This document shows, in pieces, positions 16,811 to 26,079 of a DNA stretch of 64,000 nt; the first letter of the stretch is position 1; each line of letters opens with the position of its first letter. The DNA lies in the NCBI RefSeq assembly GCF_002797855.1, contig NZ_PGFB01000002.1:372001-436000 (forward strand), in the 5' to 3' direction. Both the position numbers and the translations under genes were made by a program. Below the pieces are notes generated by a model. It had not been told where the DNA came from. It saw only the letters and a list, made by a program, of their open reading frames with translations, and did not search any database. The stretch comes from Compostimonas suwonensis (GTDB lineage: Bacteria > Actinomycetota > Actinomycetes > Actinomycetales > Microbacteriaceae).

Positions 16811-17082
16811 TGCAGCTCGGCACACGATGGCCCGTCGGCGGCGAGCGGCCTCCGCGGCTGCCCGCCGCCGTCTCGGGCGCCGTCGTCGCGGTCGAGAGCG
16901 AGCTCACCGCGCTCGGCGTGTCCACCGGCTCCTGGCGCTGGACGCTCACCTGGCTCGAGGGCCGCCCGATCGTCGAGCTCGACGACGGCACCCGCATCAC
17001 CTACGACGCGCACGACGACACGGCGACGGTTCGGCAGGCGGAGACGTCGTCAGCCGACTCCGAGGAGCCGGCCGACGACTGA
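16810..17082 (+). CDS. Small conserved-looking hypothetical protein
   Basis: 90 residues. ATG 16810 shares one base with the stop of the acetyltransferase gene (TGATG), which argues that it is translated by coupling. A central beta-rich stretch (GSWRWTLTWLEGRPIVELDDG, about residues 38-60) is followed by an acidic tail. I do not recognise a family and see no signal peptide or membrane segment. Confidence 0.6.
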   Translation: MQLGTRWPVGGERPPRLPAAVSGAVVAVESELTALGVSTGSWRWTLTWLEGRPIVELDDGTRITYDAHDDTATVRQAETSSADSEEPADD

Positions 17083-17091
17083 GGCCCATCA

Positions 17092-17109
17092 GCACGCCAT
17101 CAGGCGTGC
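17092..17109. terminator. Hairpin between convergent genes
   Basis: GCACGCC-ATCA-GGCGTGC, a perfect 7-bp stem with a tetraloop, in the 35-bp gap between the small hypothetical gene and the convergent methyltransferase gene. It lacks a T-run but is positioned as a bidirectional terminator. Confidence 0.5.
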
Positions 17110-17117
17110 CGTGCGTG

Positions 17118-17924
17118 TTACTTGACGGCGATGATCTCGCCGTGGGGCATGAGGAAGGTGCCGTTCGCGGCGGCGACCCATTCGAGCCATCCCGCCGACA
17201 TAGTCCTCAGGTCGTCGAGGGTCGCGAGCCCCAGCTCGATCGAGCGCGGCGCGAAATCGGATTCGAGCACGCGCTCGGCCCAGGAGCCGCCCCACCACTC
17301 GCGCTCGGCGTCGGAGGCGAAGGACCAGATCGACGCGCTGCTCTCCACGCTCGAGAAGCCGGCGTCGAGCGCCCACGACTTGATCATGCGACCCGCGCGC
17401 GGGTCGCCGCCGTTCGCGCGGTGCACCTCCAACAGGGTGTCCTGCCAGCGGTCGAGCGCGTCGATCTGCGGATACCAGATGGTTCCGGCGTAGTCGACGT
17501 CGCGGGCGGCGACGATGCCGCCCGGCTTGACGACGCGTCGCATCTCCTTCAGAACGGCGACCGGGTCGGCGACGTGCTGCAGCACCTGGTGGGCGTGCAC
17601 GACGTCGAAGGTGTCGTCTTCGATGTCGAGGGCGTAGGCGTTGCCCGTCTGGAACGTGACGTTGTCGACGCCGGCCGACTCGGCGAAGGCCCGGGCCTGT
17701 TCGACGATGTCGTCGGAGGAGTCGACGCCGACGACCCTGCCGGGCGAGACGTACGAGGCGAGTGAGACCGAGAGGGTTCCCGGTCCGCTTCCCACGTCGA
17801 GCACGTCCTGCCCCGATCGCAGGCGGGGGGCGAGATACGCCGCCGAATTCTCGACGGTGCGCCAGCTGTGAGAGCGCAGGACGCTCTCGTGGTGACCGTG
17901 CGTGTAACGTTCCTGAATTGCCAT
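17118..17924 (-). CDS. Class I SAM-dependent methyltransferase
   Basis: 268 residues. Motif I is VLDVGSGPGTLS (about residue 41), the acidic end of strand 2 is VVGVDSSDDIV, and motif II/III follows as DVVHAHQVLQHVADP and KPGGIVAARDVDY. This is the UbiE/Methyltransf_11 pattern of small-molecule methyltransferases. The start at ATG 17924 gives the standard N-terminus; the longer open frame would run into the divergent M3 peptidase gene. Only 24 bp separate the two start codons. The substrate is unknown. Confidence 0.88.
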   Translation of the reverse strand: MAIQERYTHGHHESVLRSHSWRTVENSAAYLAPRLRSGQDVLDVGSGPGTLSVSLASYVSPGRVVGVDSSDDIVEQARAFAESAGVDNVTFQTGNAYALDIEDDTFDVVHAHQVLQHVADPVAVLKEMRRVVKPGGIVAARDVDYAGTIWYPQIDALDRWQDTLLEVHRANGGDPRAGRMIKSWALDAGFSSVESSASIWSFASDAEREWWGGSWAERVLESDFAPRSIELGLATLDDLRTMSAGWLEWVAAANGTFLMPHGEIIAVK

Positions 17925-17948
17925 ACTCTCAACAATAAGGTGGTCTTT

Positions 17949-19988
17949 ATGCCCTCCGAGACCAACCCTTTGCTCGAACCCAGCACGCTCCCCTACCAGC
18001 TGCCGCCGTTCGCTCTCATCGACGACGAGCACTATCTTCCGGCCTTCGAAGCGGGCCTCGCCGAGCAGCGTGCGCAGATCGCGGACATCCTCGCGAGCGA
18101 CGACGAGCCGAGTTTCGCGAACACGATGATCGCCCTCGAGAGCAGCGGTCAGGCCCTCCGGAGGGTCGCCGCGGTCTTCTTCAACAGAAGTTCATCCGAT
18201 AGCTCGGAGTTCGTCACCGATCTGGAGGAGAGGCTCGCGCCGATCCTCTCCGCGCACGACGACGCCATCCGTCTCGACCCCGCGCTGTACGCGCGTATCT
18301 CCGCACTGCACGAGCGCCGTCACGATCTGGGACTCGACCCGCAGAGCGTGTACCTCATCGAGCGGTACTACATCGAGTTCACGCTCGCAGGAGCCCAGCT
18401 CGGCGACGCCGACAAGGCCGCCCTCGGCAGCCTCAACCAACAGCTCTCCGCCCTCACGACGCGTTTCGAGAAGAACCTGCTCGCCGACACGAACGAGCTC
18501 GCGGTCGTCGTGACGGATGCCGCGGAGCTCGACGGCCTCGACGCGGGCGAGATCGCGGCGGCCGAGGCCGCCGCAGCCGAGCGCGGCCTCGACGCCGGCT
18601 ATCTGCTCACCCTCGTGCTGCCGACCGGACACCCCGCTCTCGCCGCCCTCACCGACCGCGCCCTGCGCGAGCGCCTGATGCGCGCCTCGAGGTCGCGCGG
18701 CATCCGGGGCAACGAGTTCGACACGACGGCGCTCGTGCTCGAGATCGTGCGCCTGCGGGCGCGACGGGCCCGCCTGCTCGGCTTCCCCGACCACGCCTCG
18801 ACGGTCACCGCCGGTCAGACGGCCCGCACACCGGAGGCGGTCGCGGCGATGCTCGAGGGGCTGGCCCCGGCGGCGGCAGGCAACGCGCGTGCCGAGCTGG
18901 CGCAGCTCGAGGCCGCGGCCGGGGCATCCGTCGAGAGCTGGGACTGGGCCTTCTACGGCGAACGGGTGCGGCGCGAGCGCTACGACGTCGACACCGCCGA
19001 GATGCGACCCTACTTCGAGCTCGAGCGGGTGCTGCACGACGGGGTGTTCTTCGCTGCGAGCCGCCTCTACGGACTGCGCTTCGAGGAGCGGCACGACCTC
19101 ACCGCCTATCACCCCGACGCACGCGTCTTCGAGGTCTTCGACGACGACGACTCGCCGCTCGGCCTCTATCTCGGCGACTACTTCACGCGCGACTCGAAGC
19201 GCGGCGGCGCCTGGATGAACGCACTCGTCTCCGGCTCGAGCCTGCTCGGCACCCCGACGGTCGTCGTCAACAACCTCAACGTGCCGAAACCCGCCGCGGG
19301 CGAGCCCGCGCTGCTCACCTTCGACGAGGTGACGACGCTCTTCCACGAGTTCGGACACGCCCTGCACGGCCTCTTCGGTCAGACGGTGTACCCGAGGTTC
19401 TCGGGCACGAACGTGTTCCGCGACTTCGTCGAGTTCCCGAGCCAGGTCAACGAGATGTGGATGCTCTGGCCCGAGGTGCTCGAGAACTACGCCGTGCACC
19501 ACGAGACGGGCGAGCGGATGCCGCGCGAGCTCGTCGAGCGGGTCACCGCATCGGCGACCTTCAACCAGGGTTTCGCGACGAGCGAGTACCTCGCGGCCGC
19601 ACTGCTCGACCAGGCCTGGCACCGCCTCGACGTCGAGGCGGCCGACGCGGTGACGGATGTCGCGGCCTTCGAAGCCCAGGCGCTCGCCCGGGTCGGCCTC
19701 GACCTCCCCGCCGTTCCCCCACGCTATTCGAGCAGCTACTTCGCGCACACCTTCTCGGGCGGCTACGACGCGGGCTACTACTCCTACATCTGGAGCGAGG
19801 TGCTCGACGCCGACACGGTCGAATGGTTCCGCGAGAACGGCGGGCTCACCCGAGCGAACGGAGATCGCTTCCGCGAGATCGTGCTGGGCGTCGGCGGCAG
19901 CACGGATCCGCTCGAGGCCTATCGGCGCTTCCGCGGGCGGGATGCCGCGATCGAGCCCCTACTCGTCCGGCGCGGCCTCGACGTCTGA
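17949..19988 (+). CDS. M3-family zinc metallopeptidase (dipeptidyl carboxypeptidase-like)
   Basis: 679 residues, cytoplasmic. The zinc site HEFGHALHGLF is near residue 465, with the downstream glutamate in the EFPSQVNEMWMLWPEV region. The C-terminal lid ends with a YFAHTFSGGYDAGYYSYIWSEV substrate segment, which matches Dcp/oligopeptidase A. It would trim short peptides in the cytosol. ATG 17949 has AAGGTGG about 6 nt upstream. The last 30 bp overlap the convergent benE-like gene. Confidence 0.94.
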   Translation: MPSETNPLLEPSTLPYQLPPFALIDDEHYLPAFEAGLAEQRAQIADILASDDEPSFANTMIALESSGQALRRVAAVFFNRSSSDSSEFVTDLEERLAPILSAHDDAIRLDPALYARISALHERRHDLGLDPQSVYLIERYYIEFTLAGAQLGDADKAALGSLNQQLSALTTRFEKNLLADTNELAVVVTDAAELDGLDAGEIAAAEAAAAERGLDAGYLLTLVLPTGHPALAALTDRALRERLMRASRSRGIRGNEFDTTALVLEIVRLRARRARLLGFPDHASTVTAGQTARTPEAVAAMLEGLAPAAAGNARAELAQLEAAAGASVESWDWAFYGERVRRERYDVDTAEMRPYFELERVLHDGVFFAASRLYGLRFEERHDLTAYHPDARVFEVFDDDDSPLGLYLGDYFTRDSKRGGAWMNALVSGSSLLGTPTVVVNNLNVPKPAAGEPALLTFDEVTTLFHEFGHALHGLFGQTVYPRFSGTNVFRDFVEFPSQVNEMWMLWPEVLENYAVHHETGERMPRELVERVTASATFNQGFATSEYLAAALLDQAWHRLDVEAADAVTDVAAFEAQALARVGLDLPAVPPRYSSSYFAHTFSGGYDAGYYSYIWSEVLDADTVEWFRENGGLTRANGDRFREIVLGVGGSTDPLEAYRRFRGRDAAIEPLLVRRGLDV

Positions 19989-21224
19989 GCCCGGCGAGCC
20001 CGGGGCGCCCGAGCCGCGCGGAGGCGAGCCCGGGGTCTCCGGCTTCTGCGACGCGCCTCGGCGCCAGCCGAGCCAGGCCATGACGATCCCGCCGACGAGC
20101 AGGCCCCAGAACGCCGAGCCGATGCCCACGATCGTGACACCCGATGCCGTGACCAGGAAGGTCACGATCGCGGTGATGCGGTGGCTGGGCTCCTCGAGCG
20201 CGGAGGTGACCGCCGTCACGAGGGCTCCGAGCAGGGCGAGGCCGGCGACGGCCGTGATGAGGATGGGCGGCGACGCGGCCACGAGAGCGGTAGCGACACC
20301 GGCGCCCAGCCCGAGCAGGATGTAGAGGAAGCCTGCGGTGAACGAGGCCACCCAGCGCTTCTCGCGCAGCGGATGCGAGTCGGGCCCCGCCATGATCGCC
20401 GCGGTGATCGCGGCCAGGTTCACGGAGTGCCCGCCGAAGAACGCCGCGCCGACGGAGGCGATGCCCGAGCCGACCAGGGCCGGTCGCGGCGCCAGACGAT
20501 AGCCGAAGGTCGACATGACGGCGAAGCCGGGAACGTTCTGCCCGGCCATCGTCACGATGAACAACGGCAGCCCGAGGCTCACGATCGCGAGCGGGTCGAA
20601 GACGGGCGCGGTCGCCACGAGCTGCGGTGCGATCTGCGCCGTCTGCAGCCACTCGGTGCCTGCTGACAACGCGATGCCGACCGCCGCGACGAGCATCGCC
20701 GCCGGCACCGCCCAGCGCGGAGCGAGCCGGAACAGGACGAGCCAGGTGAGCACGACCGGTATGGCCAGCAGCGGCTGCTCGACGGAGGCCGTCACGGGCG
20801 CGATGCAGATGGGGAACAGGATCCCGGCGAGCATCGCGCTCGCGATGGGGCGCGGGATGCGGGTGATCGCCCGGCCGAGGGCCGGCCAGAAGCCGCAGAG
20901 CACAACGAGCGCGCCCGAGACCAGGAACGCGCCCACAGCCGTGGAGAACGGCATCCCCGCCCCGCCGGCGGCGATGAGCAGGGCGGCACCCGGCGTCGAC
21001 CAGGCGAAGGAGATCGGAACCCGCAGGATCCAGGCGAGCACGATCGAGCTGAGACCGACCGCCAGGCACAGGGCGAGAAGTCCCGAGGACGCCTGCGCGT
21101 CATCCGCTCCGACGGCGTGCAGCCCCGCTATGACGAGCGCGAACGAGCTCGCGAAACCGGTGATGGCCGCGATGATGCCGGCGAAGACCGGCTGGGCGAC
21201 TCCGGGCGGCCTGGCCTCGCTCAG
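19959..21224 (-). CDS. BenE-family benzoate/H+ symporter-like transporter
   Basis: About 421 residues, with some 11-12 membrane segments and a Pro/Gly/Ser-rich C-terminal tail. Family signatures are [10 protein letters not shown] in helix 3, [14 protein letters not shown] and [14 protein letters not shown]. The start is unusual. The first canonical start, GTG 21041, would remove two helices, but the frame stays open upstream and encodes family-typical sequence ([20 protein letters not shown]). No in-frame ATG, GTG or TTG exists between 21041 and 21224. The most likely start is CTG 21224, which overlaps the clpX stop as CTGA; a GTG at 21293 inside clpX is the alternative. Real substrates in actinobacteria are unproven. 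Confidence 0.82.
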   Translation of the reverse strand: MSEARPPGVAQPVFAGIIAAITGFASSFALVIAGLHAVGADDAQASSGLLALCLAVGLSSIVLAWILRVPISFAWSTPGAALLIAAGGAGMPFSTAVGAFLVSGALVVLCGFWPALGRAITRIPRPIASAMLAGILFPICIAPVTASVEQPLLAIPVVLTWLVLFRLAPRWAVPAAMLVAAVGIALSAGTEWLQTAQIAPQLVATAPVFDPLAIVSLGLPLFIVTMAGQNVPGFAVMSTFGYRLAPRPALVGSGIASVGAAFFGGHSVNLAAITAAIMAGPDSHPLREKRWVASFTAGFLYILLGLGAGVATALVAASPPILITAVAGLALLGALVTAVTSALEEPSHRITAIVTFLVTASGVTIVGIGSAFWGLLVGGIVMAWLGWRRGASQKPETPGSPPRGSGAPGSPGSDVEAAPDE

Positions 21225-22498
21225 GCGGACTTCTCTTGGCGGCGGGGCTTGTGCTCGACGATCGTCGGGGCCGCGTTCTCGAGCACGGAGGCACGGGTCA
21301 CGACGACACGGGCCACCTCCTCGCTCGACGGCACCTCGAACATGATCGGGCCGAGAACCTCTTCCATGATCGCGCGCAGACCACGGGCACCCGTTTTTCG
21401 CAGCACGGCGAGATCGGCGATCGCCTCGAGGGCGCTCGGCTCGAAGTCGAGCTCGACGCCGTCGATCTCGAACATACGCTGATACTGGCGCACGAGCGCG
21501 TTCTTCGGCACCGTCAGGATCTGCATGAGCGCCGACTGGTCGAGGGGCGTCACCGTGGTCACGACCGGCAGGCGGCCGATGAACTCGGGGATGAGCCCGA
21601 ACTTGTGCAGGTCTTCGGGCAGCACCTCGCTGAAGAGGTTCACGTCGTCGCCCTTGCTGTGCAGCGGGGCGCCGAAGCCGATGCCCTTCTTGCCCGCGCG
21701 CGAGGAGATGATGTCTTCGAGACCGGCGAACGCACCGGCCACGATGAACAGCACGTTCGTCGTGTCGATCTGGATGAACTCCTGATGCGGGTGCTTGCGG
21801 CCGCCCTGCGGCGGCACGGAGGCGACGGTGCCCTCGAGGATCTTCAGGAGCGCCTGCTGCACGCCCTCGCCCGAGACGTCGCGCGTGATCGACGGGTTCT
21901 CGGCCTTGCGGGCGATCTTGTCGACCTCGTCGATGTAGATGATGCCCGTCTCGGCGCGCTTGACGTCGTAGTCTGCGGCCTGGATGAGCTTGAGCAGGAT
22001 GTTCTCGACGTCTTCGCCGACGTAGCCCGCCTCGGTGAGGGCCGTGGCGTCCGCCACCGCGAAGGGCACGTTGAGGCGCTTGGCGAGCGTCTGGGCGAGA
22101 TAGGTCTTGCCGCAGCCGGTCGGGCCGATGAGCAGGATGTTGCTCTTGGCGATCTCGACGTCGTCCATCAGCGCATCGGCCGAGGTGATCGTCGCACGGG
22201 CGCGGACACGCTTGTAGTGGTTGTAGACGGCGACGGCCAGGGCGCGCTTTGCGGCATCCTGACCGATCACGTACTCCTCGAGGAAGTTGAAGATCTCTTT
22301 CGGCTTCGGGAGCTCGAACTCCGAGCTCGTCTCCTCACCGGCCTCGGCGAGACGCTCCTCGATGATCTCGTTGCACAACTCGACGCATTCGTCGCAGATG
22401 TACACGCCGGGACCGGCGATCAGCTGCTGAACCTGCTTCTGGCTCTTGCCGCAGAAGGAACATTTGAGTAGATCGGCGCTTTCACCAATACGTGCCAT
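21221..22498 (-). CDS. clpX: ATP-dependent Clp protease ATP-binding subunit ClpX
   Basis: 425 residues. The N-terminal zinc-binding dimerisation domain has Cys13, Cys16, Cys35 and Cys38. The AAA+ module has Walker A GPTGCGKT (residues 125-132), Walker [10 protein letters not shown], the pore loop GYVGEDV, an IGFGAP ClpP-docking loop, a sensor region ending [10 protein letters not shown] and the sensor-2 GARGLR. It unfolds substrates for the ClpP1P2 peptidase encoded just upstream. It lies 114 bp after clpP2, with a hairpin between. Confidence 0.98.
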   Translation of the reverse strand: MARIGESADLLKCSFCGKSQKQVQQLIAGPGVYICDECVELCNEIIEERLAEAGEETSSEFELPKPKEIFNFLEEYVIGQDAAKRALAVAVYNHYKRVRARATITSADALMDDVEIAKSNILLIGPTGCGKTYLAQTLAKRLNVPFAVADATALTEAGYVGEDVENILLKLIQAADYDVKRAETGIIYIDEVDKIARKAENPSITRDVSGEGVQQALLKILEGTVASVPPQGGRKHPHQEFIQIDTTNVLFIVAGAFAGLEDIISSRAGKKGIGFGAPLHSKGDDVNLFSEVLPEDLHKFGLIPEFIGRLPVVTTVTPLDQSALMQILTVPKNALVRQYQRMFEIDGVELDFEPSALEAIADLAVLRKTGARGLRAIMEEVLGPIMFEVPSSEEVARVVVTRASVLENAAPTIVEHKPRRQEKSA

Positions 22499-22554
22499 GC
22501 GTCACCATCCTCCGTCGATGCTGTGTTCTTCGAGCCTAGCCTGAACAAACGACA

Positions 22555-22591
22555 ACGCGCCGCACCGCAGTCACACTGCGATACGGCGCGT
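22555..22591. terminator. Two-tier hairpin between clpP2 and clpX
   Basis: Outer arms ACGCGCCG/CGGCGCGT (22555-22562, 22584-22591) enclose inner arms CGCAGT/ACTGCG (22566-22571, 22575-22580) with a 3-nt loop and symmetric 3-nt interior bulges. There is no T-run. It may attenuate or process the clpP1P2-clpX transcript rather than fully stop it. Confidence 0.5.
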
Positions 22592-22612
22592 CACCATAGA
22601 GCGTCGATGCCG

Positions 22613-23281
22613 TTACTTGACGAGCGCCGGGAGGTTCTTGCGCGAGGTGAGCACCTGGTCGATGAGACCGTACTCGAGCGCCTCGTCGGCGCTCAGGATC
22701 TTATCGCGGTCGATGTCGCGGTTGACCTGCTCGACGCTCCGGTTGGAGTGCTTCGAGAGGGTCTCCTCGAGCCACAGGCGCAGACGGTTGATCTCGTTCG
22801 CCTGGATCTCGATGTCGGACGCCTGGCCACGGCCGGCCTCGCCGACGGCGGGCTGGTGGATGAGCACCCGGGCGTTCGGCAGTGCGAGGCGCTTGCCGGG
22901 GGTTCCGGCGGCGAGCAGCACGGCGGCGGCCGAGGCGGCCTGGCCGAGCACGACCGTCTGGATCTCCGGGCGGATGTACTGCATCGTGTCGTAGATCGCC
23001 GTCATGGCCGTGAACGAGCCGCCGGGCGAGTTGATGTACATCACGATGTCGCGATCGGGGTCCTGGCTCTCGAGCACGAGCAGCTGGGCCATGACGTCGT
23101 CGGCGGACGCGTCATCCACCTGCACGCCCAGGAAGATGATGCGGTCTTCGAAGAGCTTCGCGTACGGGTCCTGGCGTTTGAAGCCGTAGGCCGTGCGCTC
23201 TTCGAAGCTGGGCAGGATGTAACGGGATGAGGGGGCCGCCTGGCCGGTGAAGGCCGTGCCACCGAAGGTGGGGAGTTCCAT
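22613..23281 (-). CDS. clpP2: ATP-dependent Clp protease proteolytic subunit ClpP2
   Basis: 222 residues, S14 serine peptidase. The nucleophile Ser lies in [11 protein letters not shown] (about residue 117), His in RVLIHQPA (about 142), and the Asp in [10 protein letters not shown]. The N-terminal extension of about 25 residues before the conserved RIIFLG core is typical of the actinobacterial second ClpP. With ClpP1, encoded 31 bp upstream, it would form the mixed tetradecamer known in actinobacteria. It is numbered P2 from its position in the operon and its longer N-terminus. Confidence 0.96.
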   Translation of the reverse strand: MELPTFGGTAFTGQAAPSSRYILPSFEERTAYGFKRQDPYAKLFEDRIIFLGVQVDDASADDVMAQLLVLESQDPDRDIVMYINSPGGSFTAMTAIYDTMQYIRPEIQTVVLGQAASAAAVLLAAGTPGKRLALPNARVLIHQPAVGEAGRGQASDIEIQANEINRLRLWLEETLSKHSNRSVEQVNRDIDRDKILSADEALEYGLIDQVLTSRKNLPALVK

Positions 23282-23312
23282 GTTCGTTCTGTTCCTATTC
23301 GTCTCGGTGGCC

Positions 23313-23900
23313 TTATTCGACAGCGGTTCCGCCGCCGCCGGTGACGTCGCTCGCCGACTCGCGGATGTGGTCGACGAAGCCGTACTCCAGCGCCTCTTCG
23401 GCGTTGAACCAGCGGTCGCGGTCGCCGTCGAGGTTGATCTGCTCGACGCTCTTGCCGGTCTGCTCCGCGGTGATCTCGGCGAGGCGCTTCTTCATGTCGA
23501 GGATGAGCGCCGCCTGGGTCTGGATGTCGGAGGCCGTGCCGCCGAAGCCGCCGTGCGGCTGGTGCAGCAGCACCCGCGCGTTCGGCGTGATGTAGCGCTT
23601 GCCCTTGGTGCCAGCGGTGAGCAGCAGCTGGCCCATCGAGGCCGCCATGCCGATGCCGACGGTCACGATGTCGTTGGGCACGAACTGCATCGTGTCGTAG
23701 ATGGCCATGCCCGCGGTGATCGAGCCGCCGGGAGAGTTGATGTAGAGGAAGATGTCGCGCTTCGAGTCCTCGGCCGCGAGGAGGAGGATCTTCGCGGCGA
23801 TCTCGTTGGCGTTGTCGTCGCGCACCTCCGACCCGAGCCAGATGATGCGGTCTTTGAGCAGTCGGTCAAAGACACCGGGGACGAATGCCTGTTCGGCCAT
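23313..23900 (-). CDS. clpP1: ATP-dependent Clp protease proteolytic subunit ClpP1
   Basis: 195 residues, S14 serine peptidase. The catalytic triad is visible as Ser88 in GMAASMGQ, His113 in LLHQPHGG and Asp158 in INLDGDRD. The GGS-loop is [10 protein letters not shown]. It is the first gene of the clpP1-clpP2-clpX run. Upstream, TATAGA at about 23940 on the minus strand is a possible -10 box, and a GGAG ribosome site lies before the start. Confidence 0.96.
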   Translation of the reverse strand: MAEQAFVPGVFDRLLKDRIIWLGSEVRDDNANEIAAKILLLAAEDSKRDIFLYINSPGGSITAGMAIYDTMQFVPNDIVTVGIGMAASMGQLLLTAGTKGKRYITPNARVLLHQPHGGFGGTASDIQTQAALILDMKKRLAEITAEQTGKSVEQINLDGDRDRWFNAEEALEYGFVDHIRESASDVTGGGGTAVE

Positions 23901-24070
23901 GTTGCGCTCCGTTTCAGTTGTCGCTTCGAGAAAGAATCTATAGGAGGTAACGCAGCCCGTCGGCCATGTTCGCCGTGGGCAGAGCCGCGCAGGTCGCGCG
24001 GGCTCCCGAGGCCTCCGTCCGCCCCGTGATTCTCGGTGTCGTCGTTGACGCCCGTGCTGTGGTTAAACGC

Positions 24071-24107
24071 CGACGAGGCCGGGGTTCGTGAACCACCGGC
24101 CTCGTCG
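24071..24107 (-). terminator. Terminator downstream of tig
   Basis: A perfect 12-bp stem CGACGAGGCCGG/CCGGCCTCGTCG encloses a smaller GGTTC/GAACC hairpin. It starts 11 bp after the tig stop. On the minus strand the sequence after the stem is GCGTTTAACC, a short T-run. It separates tig from clpP1. Confidence 0.75.
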
Positions 24108-24117
24108 TGCGCACGTG

Positions 24118-25533
24118 CTACTTCTTCTTGGACGCCTTCTTCGGCTTCGCCTCGGCCTCGTGGTCGTGACCGGCGTGGTCGTGTCCGTCGTGGCTGTGGT
24201 CGTGATCGGCATGGTCGTCGGACGCCGCGGAGACCGTGACATCGTCGCTGTCGTCTTCGGGCACCGCCGTGAACTCGCCGAGGTCGACGGGCTTGCCGTC
24301 GGAGTCGACGACCTTCACCTTGCCGAGGATGATCGCGAGCACCTTGTTGCGGGCGACCTCTCCGACCATCGACGGGATCTGGCCGTTCTCGCTGATGATC
24401 TTGACGAACTCGTTGGGCTCCATGCCGTACTGCGCGGCGCCCTGGATGAGGTACTGGGTCAGCTCGTCCTGGCTGACCTTGACGCCCTGGGCCTCGGCAG
24501 CGGCATCCAGCAGGATCTGCGTGCGGAAGGTCTTCTCGCTCGACTCGGCGACCTCGGCGCGGTGCACGTCGTCTTCGAGGCGGTTCTCCTGCTCGAGGTG
24601 ACGGTGCACCTCGTCTTCGACGAGCTTCGGCGGAACCGGGATCTCGACGAGCTCGGTGAGCTTCTCGACGAGCAGGTCGCGCGCCTGCGCCCCCTGACCG
24701 AAGGTCTTCGAGCGGGAGACCTGCTCCTTGAGGCTCTCCTTCAGCTCGTCGATGGTGTCGAACTCGCTGGAGATCTGCGCGAAGTCGTCGTCGGCCTCGG
24801 GAAGCTCGCGCTCCTTGACGGCCGTGACCGTCACGGTGATCTCGGCGCTCTCGCCCGCGTTGTCGCCACCGACGAGGTTCGACGCGAAGGTCGTAGTCTC
24901 GCCGGCGGTGAGCGAGTCGAGCGCCTCGTCGATGCCCTCGATGAGGTCGCCGGAGCCGAGCTCGTAGGAGATGTTGTTGGCCGTGTCGACCTCGACGCCG
25001 TCGATCGTGGCCGTGAGGTCGATCTGCACGAAGTCGCCCTTCGCCGCCGGGCGGTCGACGGTCACGAGCGTGCCGAAACGGCTGCGGAGGGTCTCGAGCT
25101 CGCTCTCGACCTCGGCATCGGTGATCTCGACCGAGTCGACCGTGAGCTCGATGCTGTCGAAGTCGGGCAGGGTCACATCGGGTCGCACGTCGACCTCGAT
25201 GGTGAGCAGCAGATCGCCCGAGAAGTCCTTCTCCGACGGCCACTCGGTGATGTCGGCGTCGGGGCGGCCGAGCGGTCGCACCTCGTTCTCGTCGACGGCG
25301 AGGCGGTAGAAGCGGTCGAGACCCTCGTTGACAGCGTGCTCGAGCACGCCTGCGCGCCCGACCCTCTGGTCGATGATCGCGGGCGGCACCTTGCCTTTAC
25401 GGAAGCCGGGGATGTTGACCTGTTCGGCGATGTGTCCGTAGGCGTGGTCAATGCTGGGGCGGAGCTCCTCAGGCGTCACCGAGATGGTGAGCTTTGCGCG
25501 AGTGGGGCTCAGCTTTTCGACCGTGGTCTTCAC
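24118..25533 (-). CDS. tig: Trigger factor (ribosome-associated chaperone, peptidyl-prolyl isomerase)
   Basis: 471 residues. The ribosome-binding domain carries the signature [10 protein letters not shown] (about residues 43-52). The FKBP-type domain is near 150-235 ([15 protein letters not shown]), and the C-terminal helical chaperone domain runs to about 425. The last 30 or so residues form a His/Asp-rich run ([19 protein letters not shown]) and then a Lys-rich end. Starts at GTG with AGGAG 9 nt upstream. tRNA-Pro lies 51 bp upstream on the same strand. Confidence 0.97.
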   Translation of the reverse strand: MKTTVEKLSPTRAKLTISVTPEELRPSIDHAYGHIAEQVNIPGFRKGKVPPAIIDQRVGRAGVLEHAVNEGLDRFYRLAVDENEVRPLGRPDADITEWPSEKDFSGDLLLTIEVDVRPDVTLPDFDSIELTVDSVEITDAEVESELETLRSRFGTLVTVDRPAAKGDFVQIDLTATIDGVEVDTANNISYELGSGDLIEGIDEALDSLTAGETTTFASNLVGGDNAGESAEITVTVTAVKERELPEADDDFAQISSEFDTIDELKESLKEQVSRSKTFGQGAQARDLLVEKLTELVEIPVPPKLVEDEVHRHLEQENRLEDDVHRAEVAESSEKTFRTQILLDAAAEAQGVKVSQDELTQYLIQGAAQYGMEPNEFVKIISENGQIPSMVGEVARNKVLAIILGKVKVVDSDGKPVDLGEFTAVPEDDSDDVTVSAASDDHADHDHSHDGHDHAGHDHEAEAKPKKASKKK

Positions 25534-25584
25534 GTGGGAACTCTCCTGTTTTCGAAAGATTGCTGGGAGTTGGGACTGGCATGG

Positions 25585-25659
25585 TCGGGGCGACAGGATT
25601 CGAACCTGCGACCTCCCGCTCCCAAAGCGGGCGCTCTAGCCAAGCTGAGCTACGCCCCG
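25585..25659 (-). tRNA. tRNA-Pro (anticodon TGG)
   Basis: A full cloverleaf on the minus strand: acceptor CGGGGCG/CGCCCCG, D-arm GCTC/GAGC, anticodon stem CCCGC/GCGGG with loop TTTGGGA (anticodon TGG), T-arm GCAGG/CCTGT with TTCGAAT, discriminator A. CCA is not encoded. Placed just upstream of tig. Confidence 0.96.
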
Positions 25660-25804
25660 AGTCATAACCTCAACTCACGGCCGGATCGCCCGACCGGTGC
25701 ACGCTAGTGCTCGGCAGGAAAATGGCCTCCGCAAGTCTACTGCACACAGCTCCGAGGCGGATGCCGCGATCCCGCCGCCCTCTCCGACACGGCCTGCCCG
25801 CACG

Positions 25805-25834
25805 TTCGAGAGCCCATCGAACCTGTACTACGAT
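25805..25834 (+). promoter_or_regulatory. Weak candidate promoter of tRNA-Gly
   Basis: TTCGAG, 18 bp, TACGAT, ending 27 bp before the tRNA. It is the only hexamer pair I can place in the 202-bp gap between the divergent tRNA genes; the rest of that gap shows no open frame or hairpin of note. Confidence 0.3.
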
Positions 25835-25861
25835 GTTCGAGTGCCTGGGCGACCAGGCTCC

Positions 25862-25932
25862 GGGGATGTAGCTCAATGGTAGAGCCTCAGTCTTCCAAAC
25901 TGATCACGCGGGTTCGATTCCCGTCATCCCCT
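25862..25932 (+). tRNA. tRNA-Gly (anticodon TCC)
   Basis: Acceptor GGGGATG/CATCCCC, D-arm GCTC/GAGC, anticodon stem TCAGT/ACTGA with loop CTTCCAA (anticodon TCC), T-arm GCGGG/CCCGT with TTCGATT, discriminator T. CCA is not encoded. The 147 bp to the next gene holds nothing recognisable. Confidence 0.96.
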
Positions 25933-26079
25933 CCGGTTTCGCCCCGGAATCCCGGGCCTGCTCGACAGCTGTGTGCGGCGTGCCCGACGCCTCACGCGAG
26001 TCGCGCCACATCGTTCCACAAGGCCCTCTCAGCGACGGTCTGGCGCGACTCGCTAGCCCTGCGGGCGACAGCGCGCTGC

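Noticed and set aside
23960-23995. A ClgR-type box upstream of clpP1 (GTTCGCCGTGGGC)
   Set aside because: It has only one good half (GTTCGC); the second half reads GCA instead of GCG. It is too weak to annotate.
25585-25932. The tRNA pair as an integration (att) site of a mobile element
   Set aside because: No integrase gene, no direct repeat of a tRNA 3-prime end and no change in gene content nearby.
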